From: Cytophagales bacterium
Lineage (GTDB): Bacteria; Bacteroidota; Bacteroidia; Cytophagales; Cyclobacteriaceae
Assembly (NCBI GenBank): GCA_027317105.1
Contig: DAHVFH010000175.1
Span: 1 to 61,229, forward strand
Direction of reading: 5' to 3'
DNA length: 61,229 nt
Shown: piece after piece, positions 1 to 7,192 of the stretch
Position numbering within the stretch: the stretch's first letter is position 1
Layout of the letters: each line of letters begins with the position of its first letter
The notes under the pieces: generated by a model
Database searches by the model: none
What the model was told of the DNA's origin: nothing
What the model saw: only the letters and a program-made list of their open reading frames with translations
Translations under genes and position numbers: made by a program

Positions 1-126
1 CGAGGCGAGGGGGTGGGCAGAAACTACCATGGCTGAATCGGCAATCAATCCTACTGCTTTATTCGTTTGTTTTGGTTGGCAGGCCACAAAAGCCAACGCC
101 AATAGAAGAAAGGAAATACATTTCAT
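1..126 (-). CDS. ggt: gamma-glutamyltransferase, N-terminal fragment (cut by window edge)
   Basis: The first 42 codons of a minus-strand gene run off the left edge of the window. The translation begins with a lipoprotein signal peptide (MKCISFLLLALAFVAC, lipidation Cys16). It then reads AVGLIADSAMVVSAHPLAS, which matches the mature start of gamma-glutamyltranspeptidases, where the AMVVSAHPLAS segment precedes the conserved GGNAVDAA motif. Family knowledge: these are exported enzymes that split glutathione and transfer gamma-glutamyl groups. The catalytic Thr and the remaining ~500 residues are outside the window, so the call rests on this short segment. It is divergent from the TetR gene, with about 100 bp between the starts. 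Confidence 0.65.
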   Translation of the reverse strand, partial: MKCISFLLLALAFVACQPKQTNKAVGLIADSAMVVSAHPLAS

Positions 127-228
127 GGAATTTTTGTTCTGAATTGCGCGCTAAATGTATAATTTCTGCCTGAACAAAAGTAATTTTACAAAATTTAAAA
201 TTTCATAACTTGTAAACGGGAAAATGCC

Positions 229-858
229 ATGGGGTTAAGAAAGGAAAAGGCTGCGCGGTTGAAGTTGTCAATACTTGACGCCACAGTTAAATTGATTGGA
301 AAAAAATCATTTAAAGATCTACATATTGATGAGATTTGTGCTAAAGTCAAAATTTCAAAGGTTACACTATTTAAATACTTTCCACAAAAAGAAGATATAC
401 TACTCTATTACTTTAGAGTATGGTGTTTAAAGCGAGCCGTGGAACTTCACCAAAAGCCTAAGGAGGGAATGGCAGGCTTTACTTTTATCTTTGACAAAAT
501 GAGTGAAGATGCAGAAATCAAACCGGGCATTATACTGAGTTTGCTCGCTTACCTGGCAGACTTAAATCGGACAATCCGGCCATTTCCAGTAAAGGTGGAT
601 GAAAAAAAATTACTTTTTCCGGATGTAGCCAATGTCCAAAGCATTGAAATACAATCTGTCGATCAGATGTTTGAGAAATTTTCTTTGGAAGCAATTTTTA
701 ATAAAGAGATTACTAAAACTTCCTCTACGCGAGACATCACACAGGTGCTGCTTTCTGTTTTCTATGGCTCAGTACTGACTGCCCATGTCAATCAAATAAC
801 GCCACTAAAAAACTTTTTTAGAAAAAATTTAGATCTTGCCATCAAGGGAATGCAATAA
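229..858 (+). CDS. TetR/AcrR-family transcriptional regulator
   Basis: This 209-residue protein has the TetR layout: an N-terminal three-helix DNA-binding domain (about residues 8-58), with recognition helix around KVTLFKYFPQKEDIL, and a diverged C-terminal ligand/dimer domain. The phrase SKVTLFKYFPQKEDILLYY is diagnostic of the helix 3/4 region. The ligand cannot be read from sequence. It lies upstream of a PaaG-like enoyl-CoA hydratase with two small genes between, so control of fatty or aromatic acyl-CoA metabolism is possible but only inferred. Divergent transcription from the ggt-like gene suggests a shared regulatory region at 127-228. Confidence 0.9.
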   Translation: MGLRKEKAARLKLSILDATVKLIGKKSFKDLHIDEICAKVKISKVTLFKYFPQKEDILLYYFRVWCLKRAVELHQKPKEGMAGFTFIFDKMSEDAEIKPGIILSLLAYLADLNRTIRPFPVKVDEKKLLFPDVANVQSIEIQSVDQMFEKFSLEAIFNKEITKTSSTRDITQVLLSVFYGSVLTAHVNQITPLKNFFRKNLDLAIKGMQ

Positions 859-871
859 CTTAAAATTCCTT

Positions 872-1069
872 TTACTTCATTCTCACAGTTTTTGTCCGCC
901 TTCTTTTGAAGAGATGAATATGCCGTGTACCTACGGGAATGTCGATTAAATATTTATTTCCCTTAGCCCATACTTTATGGTACTTCGGTTTAAGCACTTT
1001 GGTTTTACTCTTGGAGGAACCACAGGAGCCAACACTTAACAGTACAATTATTAAAGTGATGAAGCGCAT
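872..1069 (-). CDS. small basic lipoprotein, 65 aa
   Basis: A short exported protein: MRFITLIIVLLSVGSC is a lipoprotein signal with lipobox VGSC (Cys16), followed by a very basic tail ending in FKRRRTKTVRMK. The open frame continues upstream to 1294, but that extension looks like the shadow of another frame, so I place the start at the ATG that begins the signal peptide. No family is recognised. It converges on the TetR gene, with 13 bp between the stop codons. The dense positive charge would suit binding to nucleic acid, LPS or an acidic polysaccharide, but that is speculation. Confidence 0.5.
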   Translation of the reverse strand: MRFITLIIVLLSVGSCGSSKSKTKVLKPKYHKVWAKGNKYLIDIPVGTRHIHLFKRRRTKTVRMK

Positions 1070-1145
1070 AAGGAATTTTACAAACGCACTAAAATAGCTT
1101 TTTATTTCTATTATTAATTCTTTTACCTTCGAGAAAACACAAATC

Positions 1146-1325
1146 ATGAAAACTTTCGAAACGCCTTTTGAAGCGATCAGCGATTTTAAATCACAAAGAT
1201 TCCAAAACGATTTTAATTTGCATCTGGAATGGTTTGAATGCCCGACCGAGGCTATGCGCGTTGAAATTTTTTTTGCCTTGATCATTGATACCAAATACGA
1301 TGCACTAGTTTTCCGAACGAAGTGA
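1146..1325 (+). CDS. possible small acidic protein, 59 aa
   Basis: A 59-codon ATG-started frame ends 29 bp before the enoyl-CoA hydratase start. The translation begins MKTFETPFEAISDF and ends YDALVFRTK; it is rich in Asp/Glu and aromatic residues and looks protein-like. The opposite strand is also open here, as an upstream extension of the small lipoprotein frame, but that extension has an unlikely composition. No family is recognised and there is no signal peptide. If real, it could be co-transcribed with the hydratase. Conservation of the frame in relatives would decide it. Confidence 0.35.
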   Translation: MKTFETPFEAISDFKSQRFQNDFNLHLEWFECPTEAMRVEIFFALIIDTKYDALVFRTK

Positions 1326-1354
1326 AATTCAGCTTAAACCCTTAAATTAATATC

Positions 1355-2137
1355 ATGTCATTTAATTTTATAAAATTTGAATCGAAGGAAGGTGTATCAA
1401 CAATTACACTCAATAGACCAGAAGTATTCAATGCGCTAAATGATGAAATCACATTTGAATTGCAAGATGCTTTTAAAACGGTAGCGAAAGACCCAAGCAC
1501 GCGAGTAGTTGTGTTGACAGGCGAAGGAAAAGCATTTTGCTCGGGCCAAGATCTAAAATCGGGAGCCGCTCAGGGAAAGCGCTCTTTCCTTGATTCCTTA
1601 CACAAAAGATACAATCCGCTCGTCCTGGGCATGCGAAATTTGCCAAAACCAATTATCTGCCGTCTGAACGGAGTTGCAGCAGGGGCGGGTTGTTCACTTG
1701 CACTTGCCTGCGATGTTATTGTCGCTGCCGAAGAAGCTTCGCTTATTGAAGTGTTTATAAATATTGGCCTCGTGCCTGATTCAGGCTCTTCTTATTTTCT
1801 CCCCCGTCTTGTGGGTATGGCAAAAGCATTTGAACTATGCAGTACGGGAAAAAAAATTAGTGGACAAGAAGCTTTTGAAATGGGTTTAGTCAATAAAGTA
1901 GTTAAGCTTGCCGAATTGGACACTGCTGTAAAGCAGTACACAGATTATTATTCGCATGCACCAACGCGAGCCATTGGACTGATCAAAAAAATGCTGAACA
2001 AATCTACTACCTCCTCACTTGAAGAAATGCTCGACTATGAAGCATACTTGCAAGAAATAGCTGGCAATACACTTGATCATCAAGAAGGTGTGACTGCCTT
2101 TTTAGAAAAGCGAAAACCTGTTTTTAAGGGAAGGTAA
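1355..2137 (+). CDS. enoyl-CoA hydratase/isomerase, PaaG-like
   Basis: A full-length crotonase-fold enzyme of 260 residues. The oxyanion-hole segments are visible as FCSGQD (residues 61-66) and GVAAGAGCSLAL (106-117). Asp142 in LVPDSG sits where PaaG-type isomerases carry their catalytic Asp; the Glu pair of classical enoyl-CoA hydratases is not obvious. This pattern fits 2-(1,2-epoxy-1,2-dihydrophenyl)acetyl-CoA isomerase or a delta3-delta2-enoyl-CoA isomerase rather than a beta-oxidation hydratase. No other paa genes are nearby, so the pathway is not proven. It is cytoplasmic, with no signal peptide. The start is the ATG after an AT-rich leader lacking a Shine-Dalgarno sequence, as is usual in Bacteroidota. 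Confidence 0.85.
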   Translation: MSFNFIKFESKEGVSTITLNRPEVFNALNDEITFELQDAFKTVAKDPSTRVVVLTGEGKAFCSGQDLKSGAAQGKRSFLDSLHKRYNPLVLGMRNLPKPIICRLNGVAAGAGCSLALACDVIVAAEEASLIEVFINIGLVPDSGSSYFLPRLVGMAKAFELCSTGKKISGQEAFEMGLVNKVVKLAELDTAVKQYTDYYSHAPTRAIGLIKKMLNKSTTSSLEEMLDYEAYLQEIAGNTLDHQEGVTAFLEKRKPVFKGR

Positions 2138-2152
2138 TCTGTTGTCTGTTCC

Positions 2153-2194
2153 CTATTAACTAATAACTATTAACAGATAACTATTAACTAATAC
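2153..2194. repeat. three tandem 14-bp AT-rich units
   Basis: Three consecutive 14-bp units, CTATTAACTAATAA, CTATTAACAGATAA and CTATTAACTAATAC, lie between two convergent genes. The eight bases CTATTAAC are identical in all three, and units 1 and 3 differ only in the last base. This is a short tandem repeat likely to vary in copy number among relatives. No function is evident. Confidence 0.7.
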
Positions 2195-2203
2195 GCCCCA
2201 CCA

Positions 2204-2932
2204 TCAAAGTCCATTTAAAGAAATGCCAACAGTCATGGTGTTCATGGTCGTGCCGGCTGGTCCTTTGCCGGAAGCGAAATAAGGAGAGAAATTATAGAAC
2301 CCAAAAAAGTTGAAATTACCGATTCCGATACGTGTGTAGGCACTGTACCTAAGCTGATTGAGTCCATGAAGTTGTTGATCCTTATAGATTCCGTTTACGC
2401 CACTTTCACTATACTTAATTTTAGTATGGCTTTGCATGAGTACACCTATTCGTCCGCCAATAGAAACATTAAAACTGCGCGAGGCATCTTTAGGGTTGGT
2501 GTCAAAACGAAATTCTACAGGCATTAAATCAAAGTAATTCGCAACAATCATACTTTTCTTTACGGATGCGTTTGTTAATTCAGGAAATGTATTGGGATTA
2601 ATCAAATCAAAATATCCGTCAGCTTGAACCTGTCGTGTTAAGGTGTAACCACTGGTCAATTTAAAACGTTCAAAGGAAAAGCCAGCACCGGGGTTGTAAG
2701 AAAACTTTGAATTGCCAATTTGGATAGGATAATGGTAATATAAGTTTAAGGTTCTTGAACCCCAAAAACTCTTTGTGAAATATTGAGGCTTGCCAAATGC
2801 GGAATTAAAACCAAAGTCGACTAAAAAAAATCCAGGAATATCAGGTTTATAGGCTTTGCGCTTTTTTTCTTGTGCCAACAAGCTGCTGGAAATTGTTAGA
2901 ACAAGCGTGGCAACGATTAATCTTTTGAACAT
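2204..2932 (-). CDS. exported outer-membrane beta-barrel-like protein
   Basis: A 242-residue protein with a clear Sec signal peptide (MFKRLIVATLVLTISSSLLA, cleavage before QEKKR). The mature part is rich in alternating hydrophobic and aromatic residues with frequent Gly and Asn (for example FNFFGFYNFSPYF), as in small Bacteroidota outer-membrane barrels. It ends with a strand-like VGISLNGL rather than a classic terminal Phe. Several strands end in short polar turns, consistent with an 8- to 10-stranded barrel, but no specific family is recognised. It converges on the enoyl-CoA hydratase gene and is divergent from the tRNA. Confidence 0.6.
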   Translation of the reverse strand: MFKRLIVATLVLTISSSLLAQEKKRKAYKPDIPGFFLVDFGFNSAFGKPQYFTKSFWGSRTLNLYYHYPIQIGNSKFSYNPGAGFSFERFKLTSGYTLTRQVQADGYFDLINPNTFPELTNASVKKSMIVANYFDLMPVEFRFDTNPKDASRSFNVSIGGRIGVLMQSHTKIKYSESGVNGIYKDQQLHGLNQLRYSAYTRIGIGNFNFFGFYNFSPYFASGKGPAGTTMNTMTVGISLNGL

Positions 2933-3037
2933 GGCATATCTTTAACGCGCAAAAATACATTTTTAACGGGATTGGCCAAAAAAGGTATTTTGGCGAACGG
3001 ATATATTCTTTTAAATTTGCGCCTTGAAATTTTGAAT

Positions 3038-3111
3038 GGGCTCGTAGTTCAACTGAATAGAGCGTCTGACTACGGATCAGAAGGTTGGGGGTTTGAATCC
3101 CTCCGAGCTCA
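3038..3111 (+). tRNA. tRNA-Arg (anticodon ACG)
   Basis: A full cloverleaf can be folded by eye. The acceptor stem GGGCTCG pairs with CGAGCTC (one G-U at position 2) with discriminator A at 3111. The D stem is GTTC/GAGC, the anticodon stem TCTGA/TCAGA encloses loop CTACGGA with anticodon ACG at 3072-3074, and the T arm is GGGGGTTTGAATCCCTC. CCA is not encoded. The ACG anticodon is normally deaminated to ICG and reads CGU, CGC and CGA codons. Confidence 0.95.
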
Positions 3112-3222
3112 CTTAGTGCTGTTTCTTTTATCCGGTTTCCCGGGTTATTGAAATCTTTTTATAGGCGTGTAAAACTTTTTTCTGCAATAAATCATCATTT
3201 AAGTCAGTTATTGATAATTGGA

Positions 3223-4563
3223 ATGCGAAGCGGGGTAATTTTTTGTTTAATGATGATGGTAATCTTATCATGGTCTTGTGAAGATCCTAATACCTTGGCG
3301 GTAACCAAGGCTTTTAGTGGAAACAATCTGCAAACGGCCTATGTGGATACTTTTACGGTGAACATTTCAACGGTGCAATTAGATTCGGTGCTCACTAACA
3401 ATAGCGGCACAGTTTTGCTGGGCAAATATCTTGACGAGCGATTGGGCACTGTCTCTTCTTCTACATACATGAATTTGAGCTTCCAAAATACATTTCTTCC
3501 CACTAGTGGCCCTCAATATACTTTTGACTCGATCGCACTGATATTACCCTACAATCACTATTATATTGGTGATACCACACAACCAGTCAAATTGAACGTT
3601 TACCAGTTGACGGAGCCTTTTCAATTACGAAAACTTCCGGTGACGACTGAACAAAAGTTATCGGTTTATGGCAATGCCTATGGATATTATAATTCGACCA
3701 CCTTTCCGCAATTCCCAAGCCCACTCAGCACTGCCACGGTGAAATTTAACCCACACAACGACTCGGTCAATATCCGTTTGCCTAACGCCCTTGGCGCGAA
3801 ATGGTTTCAACTGGCGCAAATTGATTCCGCAAAGCTTTTTTCAAATCCAAATTCCTTTGCGGGAAGTTTCTTTTACGGCATACACATTGATGTTGATCCA
3901 GCCACGCAAGCCTGTATTGCTGGGTTTAAATCGAATAAGGTAAAAATAAGACTTTATTATAGCCATGCCTCAGGAAGTGATATACCGACCAGCAATCACA
4001 TTGATTTCGTCAACTACAGTGTGCAGTTTAATAATATACAGGCAGACCGCAAGGGTACTGACATAGCGGGTATCCAACCTTATCAACCGGTGCCATCATC
4101 TTTAACTGGAAATTCCACTTACATACAAACCGGAACTGGGTTGGTTACCCTTATTCAATTCCCCTCCTTAAAAACTTTTTTTTCGACTAATAATGGAGTG
4201 ATTTTAAATGCAGCCTATCTGCAAATTCACCCGCTTCAGGGAAGCTACCCAAAATATTTAGCACCTCCATCTTCCCTTCAACTCTACTTTACTGATAAAT
4301 CCAACATTCCACTTACCCCTATATCTGGTGGTCTGGCCAGCATCGTGTATGATTATGAGTATGGGATAAATACTTTTTATAGCTTTTCGATATTTTCGTA
4401 CGTCTATGGCCAAATCAAAGCCAGTACAAATTATTTTCCTCCAATGATTCTCGGCCCTTCTGGAAGCCAAGGGGCTGACGTTAGCCGGGTTTATCTAGGG
4501 GATCAACTTCATCCAAATACTAAAATCAAACTGCTAATCTATTATTCATATGTTGTCCCTTAA
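3223..4563 (+). CDS. DUF4270-family lipoprotein
   Basis: The chosen ATG starts a lipoprotein signal (MRSGVIFCLMMMVILSWSC); the open frame extends upstream to a TTG at 3148, but that region has no signal function. The mature protein (about 430 residues) matches DUF4270: an N-terminal VDTFTVNISTVQLDSV segment, a GKYLDERLGTVSSSTYMN motif, repeated beta-rich stretches, and a C-terminal segment on stacked parameters of the form LGPSGSQGADVSRVYLG. DUF4270 proteins are surface or periplasmic lipoproteins of Bacteroidota with no established function. The stop at 4561-4563 lies only 13 bp before the start of the Kelch lipoprotein gene, so the two form an operon and may work as a pair. Confidence 0.75.
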   Translation: MRSGVIFCLMMMVILSWSCEDPNTLAVTKAFSGNNLQTAYVDTFTVNISTVQLDSVLTNNSGTVLLGKYLDERLGTVSSSTYMNLSFQNTFLPTSGPQYTFDSIALILPYNHYYIGDTTQPVKLNVYQLTEPFQLRKLPVTTEQKLSVYGNAYGYYNSTTFPQFPSPLSTATVKFNPHNDSVNIRLPNALGAKWFQLAQIDSAKLFSNPNSFAGSFFYGIHIDVDPATQACIAGFKSNKVKIRLYYSHASGSDIPTSNHIDFVNYSVQFNNIQADRKGTDIAGIQPYQPVPSSLTGNSTYIQTGTGLVTLIQFPSLKTFFSTNNGVILNAAYLQIHPLQGSYPKYLAPPSSLQLYFTDKSNIPLTPISGGLASIVYDYEYGINTFYSFSIFSYVYGQIKASTNYFPPMILGPSGSQGADVSRVYLGDQLHPNTKIKLLIYYSYVVP

Positions 4564-4576
4564 TAAATCTATAAAA

Positions 4577-5722
4577 ATGAAAAAATTGCTTTTGCCATTT
4601 TTCACCCTCTTGGTGTTTGCCGGCCTTTTAAGTTTGTACTCGTGTAACACATCAAGTTCTACCACGCTCCCAGGTTCATGGGATAAGCTAGGGGACTTCG
4701 ATGGGATTACCCGCAGTGGTGCCACAGGCTTCGTAATCGGAAACTATGCCTATATGGGTACGGGGTACAATTATGACGTGCCAACGCGCCTTACTGATTT
4801 TTGGCGGTACGATCCCCAAATTGACACTTGGATTCAAATGGCCAGTTTACCGTCTGCAGCTGCACCGCGGAGTAATGCGGTTGGTTTTGCATTAAATGGC
4901 AAAGGCTATATCGGAACTGGCATTGGTGGATCAGACATTAATAACCCTATTCCGCTTGGCGATTTTTGGGAGTTTGATCCGTCTACGGGCCCAAAGGGAT
5001 CTTGGAGACAGGTAGCTAACTTTGGCAAAACCGCTACTTATGATACTGCCTTGGCCCGGTTTGGCGCCTTGGCTTTCACTGCCGGTGGACGCTCATTTGT
5101 GGGTGGGGGTTATAATAACTATTCAGGATTGAAAGACCTGTGGGAATATGATCAAGCCAACAACCTATGGATTCAACGGCCAAGTATCGGTGGTTCGAAG
5201 CGCCAAAACGCTTTTGTATTTGTGAATAGCGAGGGAGCAAAGGAATATGCTTATGTGGGTGGTGGCAATGATAATGGTTCGTATGTGACTAACTTTTTTA
5301 GATTTGATCCAACCTTACTTTCGGATACAACTCAAAATCCGTGGTTTGAACTCAACGGCCTTACCGGAAAGGATAAAAATGGGAATGCCATTACACAGCC
5401 GAGGTCAAGGGAATTGGCTTGTGCCTGGTCGATTGCTGGTTTTGGTTATTTAAGTTGTGGCAGTATTGGTGCACCTCAAAGCGATACCTGGCAATATACC
5501 CCTCCTGTGGTAAATTCAAGTGGAGTAATAACTGGAGGTGATACTTGGATTCAATATTTTTCATTTTCTAACAATACACCTACGATAGGCTATGCAAGGG
5601 ATTCTGGGTTTGGTTTTGCCATCGGTAGTTATGGGTATATTACTACAGGCAAAAGTGGGACAAGAAGGCTTGATGATTGCTGGGCATTTAACCCATTGGG
5701 AGTAGAGCCGGATAATAAGTAA
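4577..5722 (+). CDS. Kelch-repeat beta-propeller lipoprotein
   Basis: The start at 4577 gives a lipoprotein signal MKKLLLPFFTLLVFAGLLSLYSC. The 360-residue mature part has about six Kelch motifs, recognisable as paired Gly residues followed by Tyr/aromatic and Trp, such as GNYAYMGTG ... DFWRYDPQIDTWIQM and GKGYIGTGIGG ... DFWEFDP. These should close into a six-bladed propeller. Kelch propellers bind proteins or sugars; here lipidation puts the protein in the periplasm or on the cell surface. It directly follows the DUF4270 gene and is followed by a strong intrinsic terminator, so the two-gene operon is well delimited. Confidence 0.85.
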   Translation: MKKLLLPFFTLLVFAGLLSLYSCNTSSSTTLPGSWDKLGDFDGITRSGATGFVIGNYAYMGTGYNYDVPTRLTDFWRYDPQIDTWIQMASLPSAAAPRSNAVGFALNGKGYIGTGIGGSDINNPIPLGDFWEFDPSTGPKGSWRQVANFGKTATYDTALARFGALAFTAGGRSFVGGGYNNYSGLKDLWEYDQANNLWIQRPSIGGSKRQNAFVFVNSEGAKEYAYVGGGNDNGSYVTNFFRFDPTLLSDTTQNPWFELNGLTGKDKNGNAITQPRSRELACAWSIAGFGYLSCGSIGAPQSDTWQYTPPVVNSSGVITGGDTWIQYFSFSNNTPTIGYARDSGFGFAIGSYGYITTGKSGTRRLDDCWAFNPLGVEPDNK

Positions 5723-5741
5723 GTAGAATTACATTTCTAAG

Positions 5742-5769
5742 AAAAACAGGGCTGTTAGGCCCTGTTTTT
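5742..5769 (+). terminator. intrinsic terminator after the Kelch gene
   Basis: An 11-bp perfect stem (AAAAACAGGGC / GCCCTGTTTTT) with loop TGTTAG is followed by further T residues. It lies 19 bp after the Kelch stop codon. Confidence 0.85.
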
Positions 5770-6733
5770 TTTTCTATGATAACAACAATGGTGCGCACAG
5801 ATTTGCTTTGGCCGAACAAGGGGACAGATAACACGTAGGGTTGTGGCAATAGCGGGGCTTATGTGCATTCCCTCAGCTTTTATATGTACGGCATAATTCC
5901 TTGCCATCGCCAAGCCCTAGCGATGCCAGCAACCAGGCATAGAGGTGCACGGAAATACATGGCTATCCTTGGATAATGAATAAACTCAGCTTGCTGCCGA
6001 TGGGATGACGAGGCTTTAGTTCGCGAAGGCTGCACGCCCTTTGGAAAAAGAAAGCTTTGTCAGGCAAGTCATTGAGGCAGGTATCAGAGAATTTCAAAAT
6101 GCCCTGGCATTCCATGATTTCGATATGCTGGACTTCAGTATGCCCGATACAAACGGGCTCTTCGCCTTTTAGTCAACAATTTCAAGTTGAACTGCAGGGG
6201 ACTTCCAGCGGCTAATTTTCAAACCCTTTTCGGGGATATTGCACGATAAATTAGACTGTAAAGTTAGTGTTGAAAACAATGTTAGATTTTTAGCAAAAGC
6301 GTATTTTTAGCTTTAAAAATGATGTAAGGTTTAATCTTAGATTTAAAGGTTTGCTTTAAGAGATAGCGTTTTGGCGCATTTTAGTACATGGAGTTTTGGA
6401 TCGGATTTTGGCTGCCCACCCTTATTTTTAAGGCGTTTATATCGGAAACAGGTTCAAAATCATCACAAGAAGTTACGCGGTAGCTATCCAGTTGGTTTTC
6501 CGAATTAACCTCTTTGCCTGATTACTAATAGCTTGTCATTTAAGTAGCTCGTCTTTAAATTTTCAAACGGATAGTACACCCATTTTAGCGTCAATTTTTA
6601 TACCTGAGTTCCCCCGTGTCCATTCGGTGGCTACTACAAATTGGATAACAAATTTTAGCCATTCCCCATAAATCTCAGCATGCTGTGTTTATTTGCTAGA
6701 GGTTCGCGAGAGTTGAAACTCCTTCCCGCACAC
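5770..6733. other. gene-poor, degenerate intergenic stretch
   Basis: Nearly 1 kb without an intact reading frame. The first part (5790-6250) is GC-richer and contains broken coding-like segments, of which the best is listed separately. The second part (6250-6720) is AT-rich with no protein-like frame that I can see. I find no tRNA, CRISPR or transposase ends. The GC shift suggests decay of a former gene or insertion. Confidence 0.4.
6020..6249 (+). pseudogene. possible decayed coding fragment with one frameshift
   Basis: One frame (6020-6169) reads FAKAARPLEKESFVRQ..., continues through AFHDFDMLDFSMPDTN and stops at TAG 6170-6172. A protein-like reading resumes in another frame (6166-6246) as LLVNNFKLNCRGLPAANFQ and ends at TAA 6247-6249. 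Both parts look coding-like and together suggest a truncated, frameshifted gene without a start codon. The family is not recognised. Confidence 0.25.
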
Positions 6734-6768
6734 AAAAAAGGCAGTACCTCAATAGGCCTGCCTTTTTT
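6734..6768 (-). terminator. bidirectional-looking intrinsic terminator
   Basis: The arms AAAAAAGGCAG (6734-6744) and CTGCCTTTTTT (6758-6768) pair perfectly around a 13-nt loop. On the minus strand it lies 18 bp after the stop of the 52-residue exported protein, ending the two-gene small-protein operon. The T tract on either strand would allow it to work in both directions. Confidence 0.75.
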
Positions 6769-6786
6769 AGCAATTTCTATGGCTAA

Positions 6787-6945
6787 TTAAAACTGATTGC
6801 TATCTTGCAATGCAAACCCGCTTTGGCTACCTTTCACTTCCTGTTGGGCAGTCACTTCTTTGTGAGAGCTCTTTGAGGCTGAAATTAAGGTGAAAGAAAG
6901 AAGCGTGATAGCGGCAAGGGCAATTAATATTATTTTTGTTTTCAT
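6787..6945 (-). CDS. tiny exported protein, 52 aa
   Basis: A 52-codon frame with ATG at 6945. The first ~23 residues, MKTKIILIALAAITLLSFTL, form a classic Sec signal peptide. The mature peptide is only ~29 residues (SKSSHKEVTAQQEVKGSQSG...), polar and without Cys. It follows the 39-residue lipoprotein gene by 22 bp and is followed by a strong terminator, so it forms a compact two-gene operon. The operon is divergent from a sensor histidine kinase, which suggests, but does not prove, that these peptides are targets or input partners of that kinase. Confidence 0.6.
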   Translation of the reverse strand: MKTKIILIALAAITLLSFTLISASKSSHKEVTAQQEVKGSQSGFALQDSNQF

Positions 6946-6967
6946 ATGCTATTGTTAAATTCTCTAC

Positions 6968-7087
6968 TTATTCAATGACACCGGCTCCTGCGGTGCCAGC
7001 CTTAGGTTTAATTACTTCTTGTGTGCAGGAAGCCAATGAGAAAAAAATAACGGCAGAAAGGGCGAGGGTGTAGATTAACTTTTTCAT
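6968..7087 (-). CDS. tiny lipoprotein, 39 aa
   Basis: A 39-codon frame with ATG at 7087. The protein is a complete lipoprotein signal (MKKLIYTLALSAVIFFSLASC, lipobox LASC, Cys21) plus an 18-residue mature tail (TQEVIKPKAGTAGAGVIE). This is among the smallest lipoproteins expected; the family is unknown. It is the first gene of a two-gene operon with the 52-residue protein and diverges from the TPR histidine kinase gene. The signal peptide and terminator make chance unlikely. Confidence 0.6.
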   Translation of the reverse strand: MKKLIYTLALSAVIFFSLASCTQEVIKPKAGTAGAGVIE

Positions 7088-7192
7088 AGTTGTTTAGGTT
7101 ATTTGGATTTTTTATTTTTTTTTGTTGTGACAAATTACTTAGCAAAGGTGTACCGTTTATTTTTTCAATGTCTTGCATTTTATTTTTTAAAC

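Noticed and set aside
5791..5798. GTGCGCAC core matching the centre of the LacI-type operator
   Set aside because: Only the 8-bp core matches, the flanks differ, and no target gene is adjacent; chance is likely in 61 kb.
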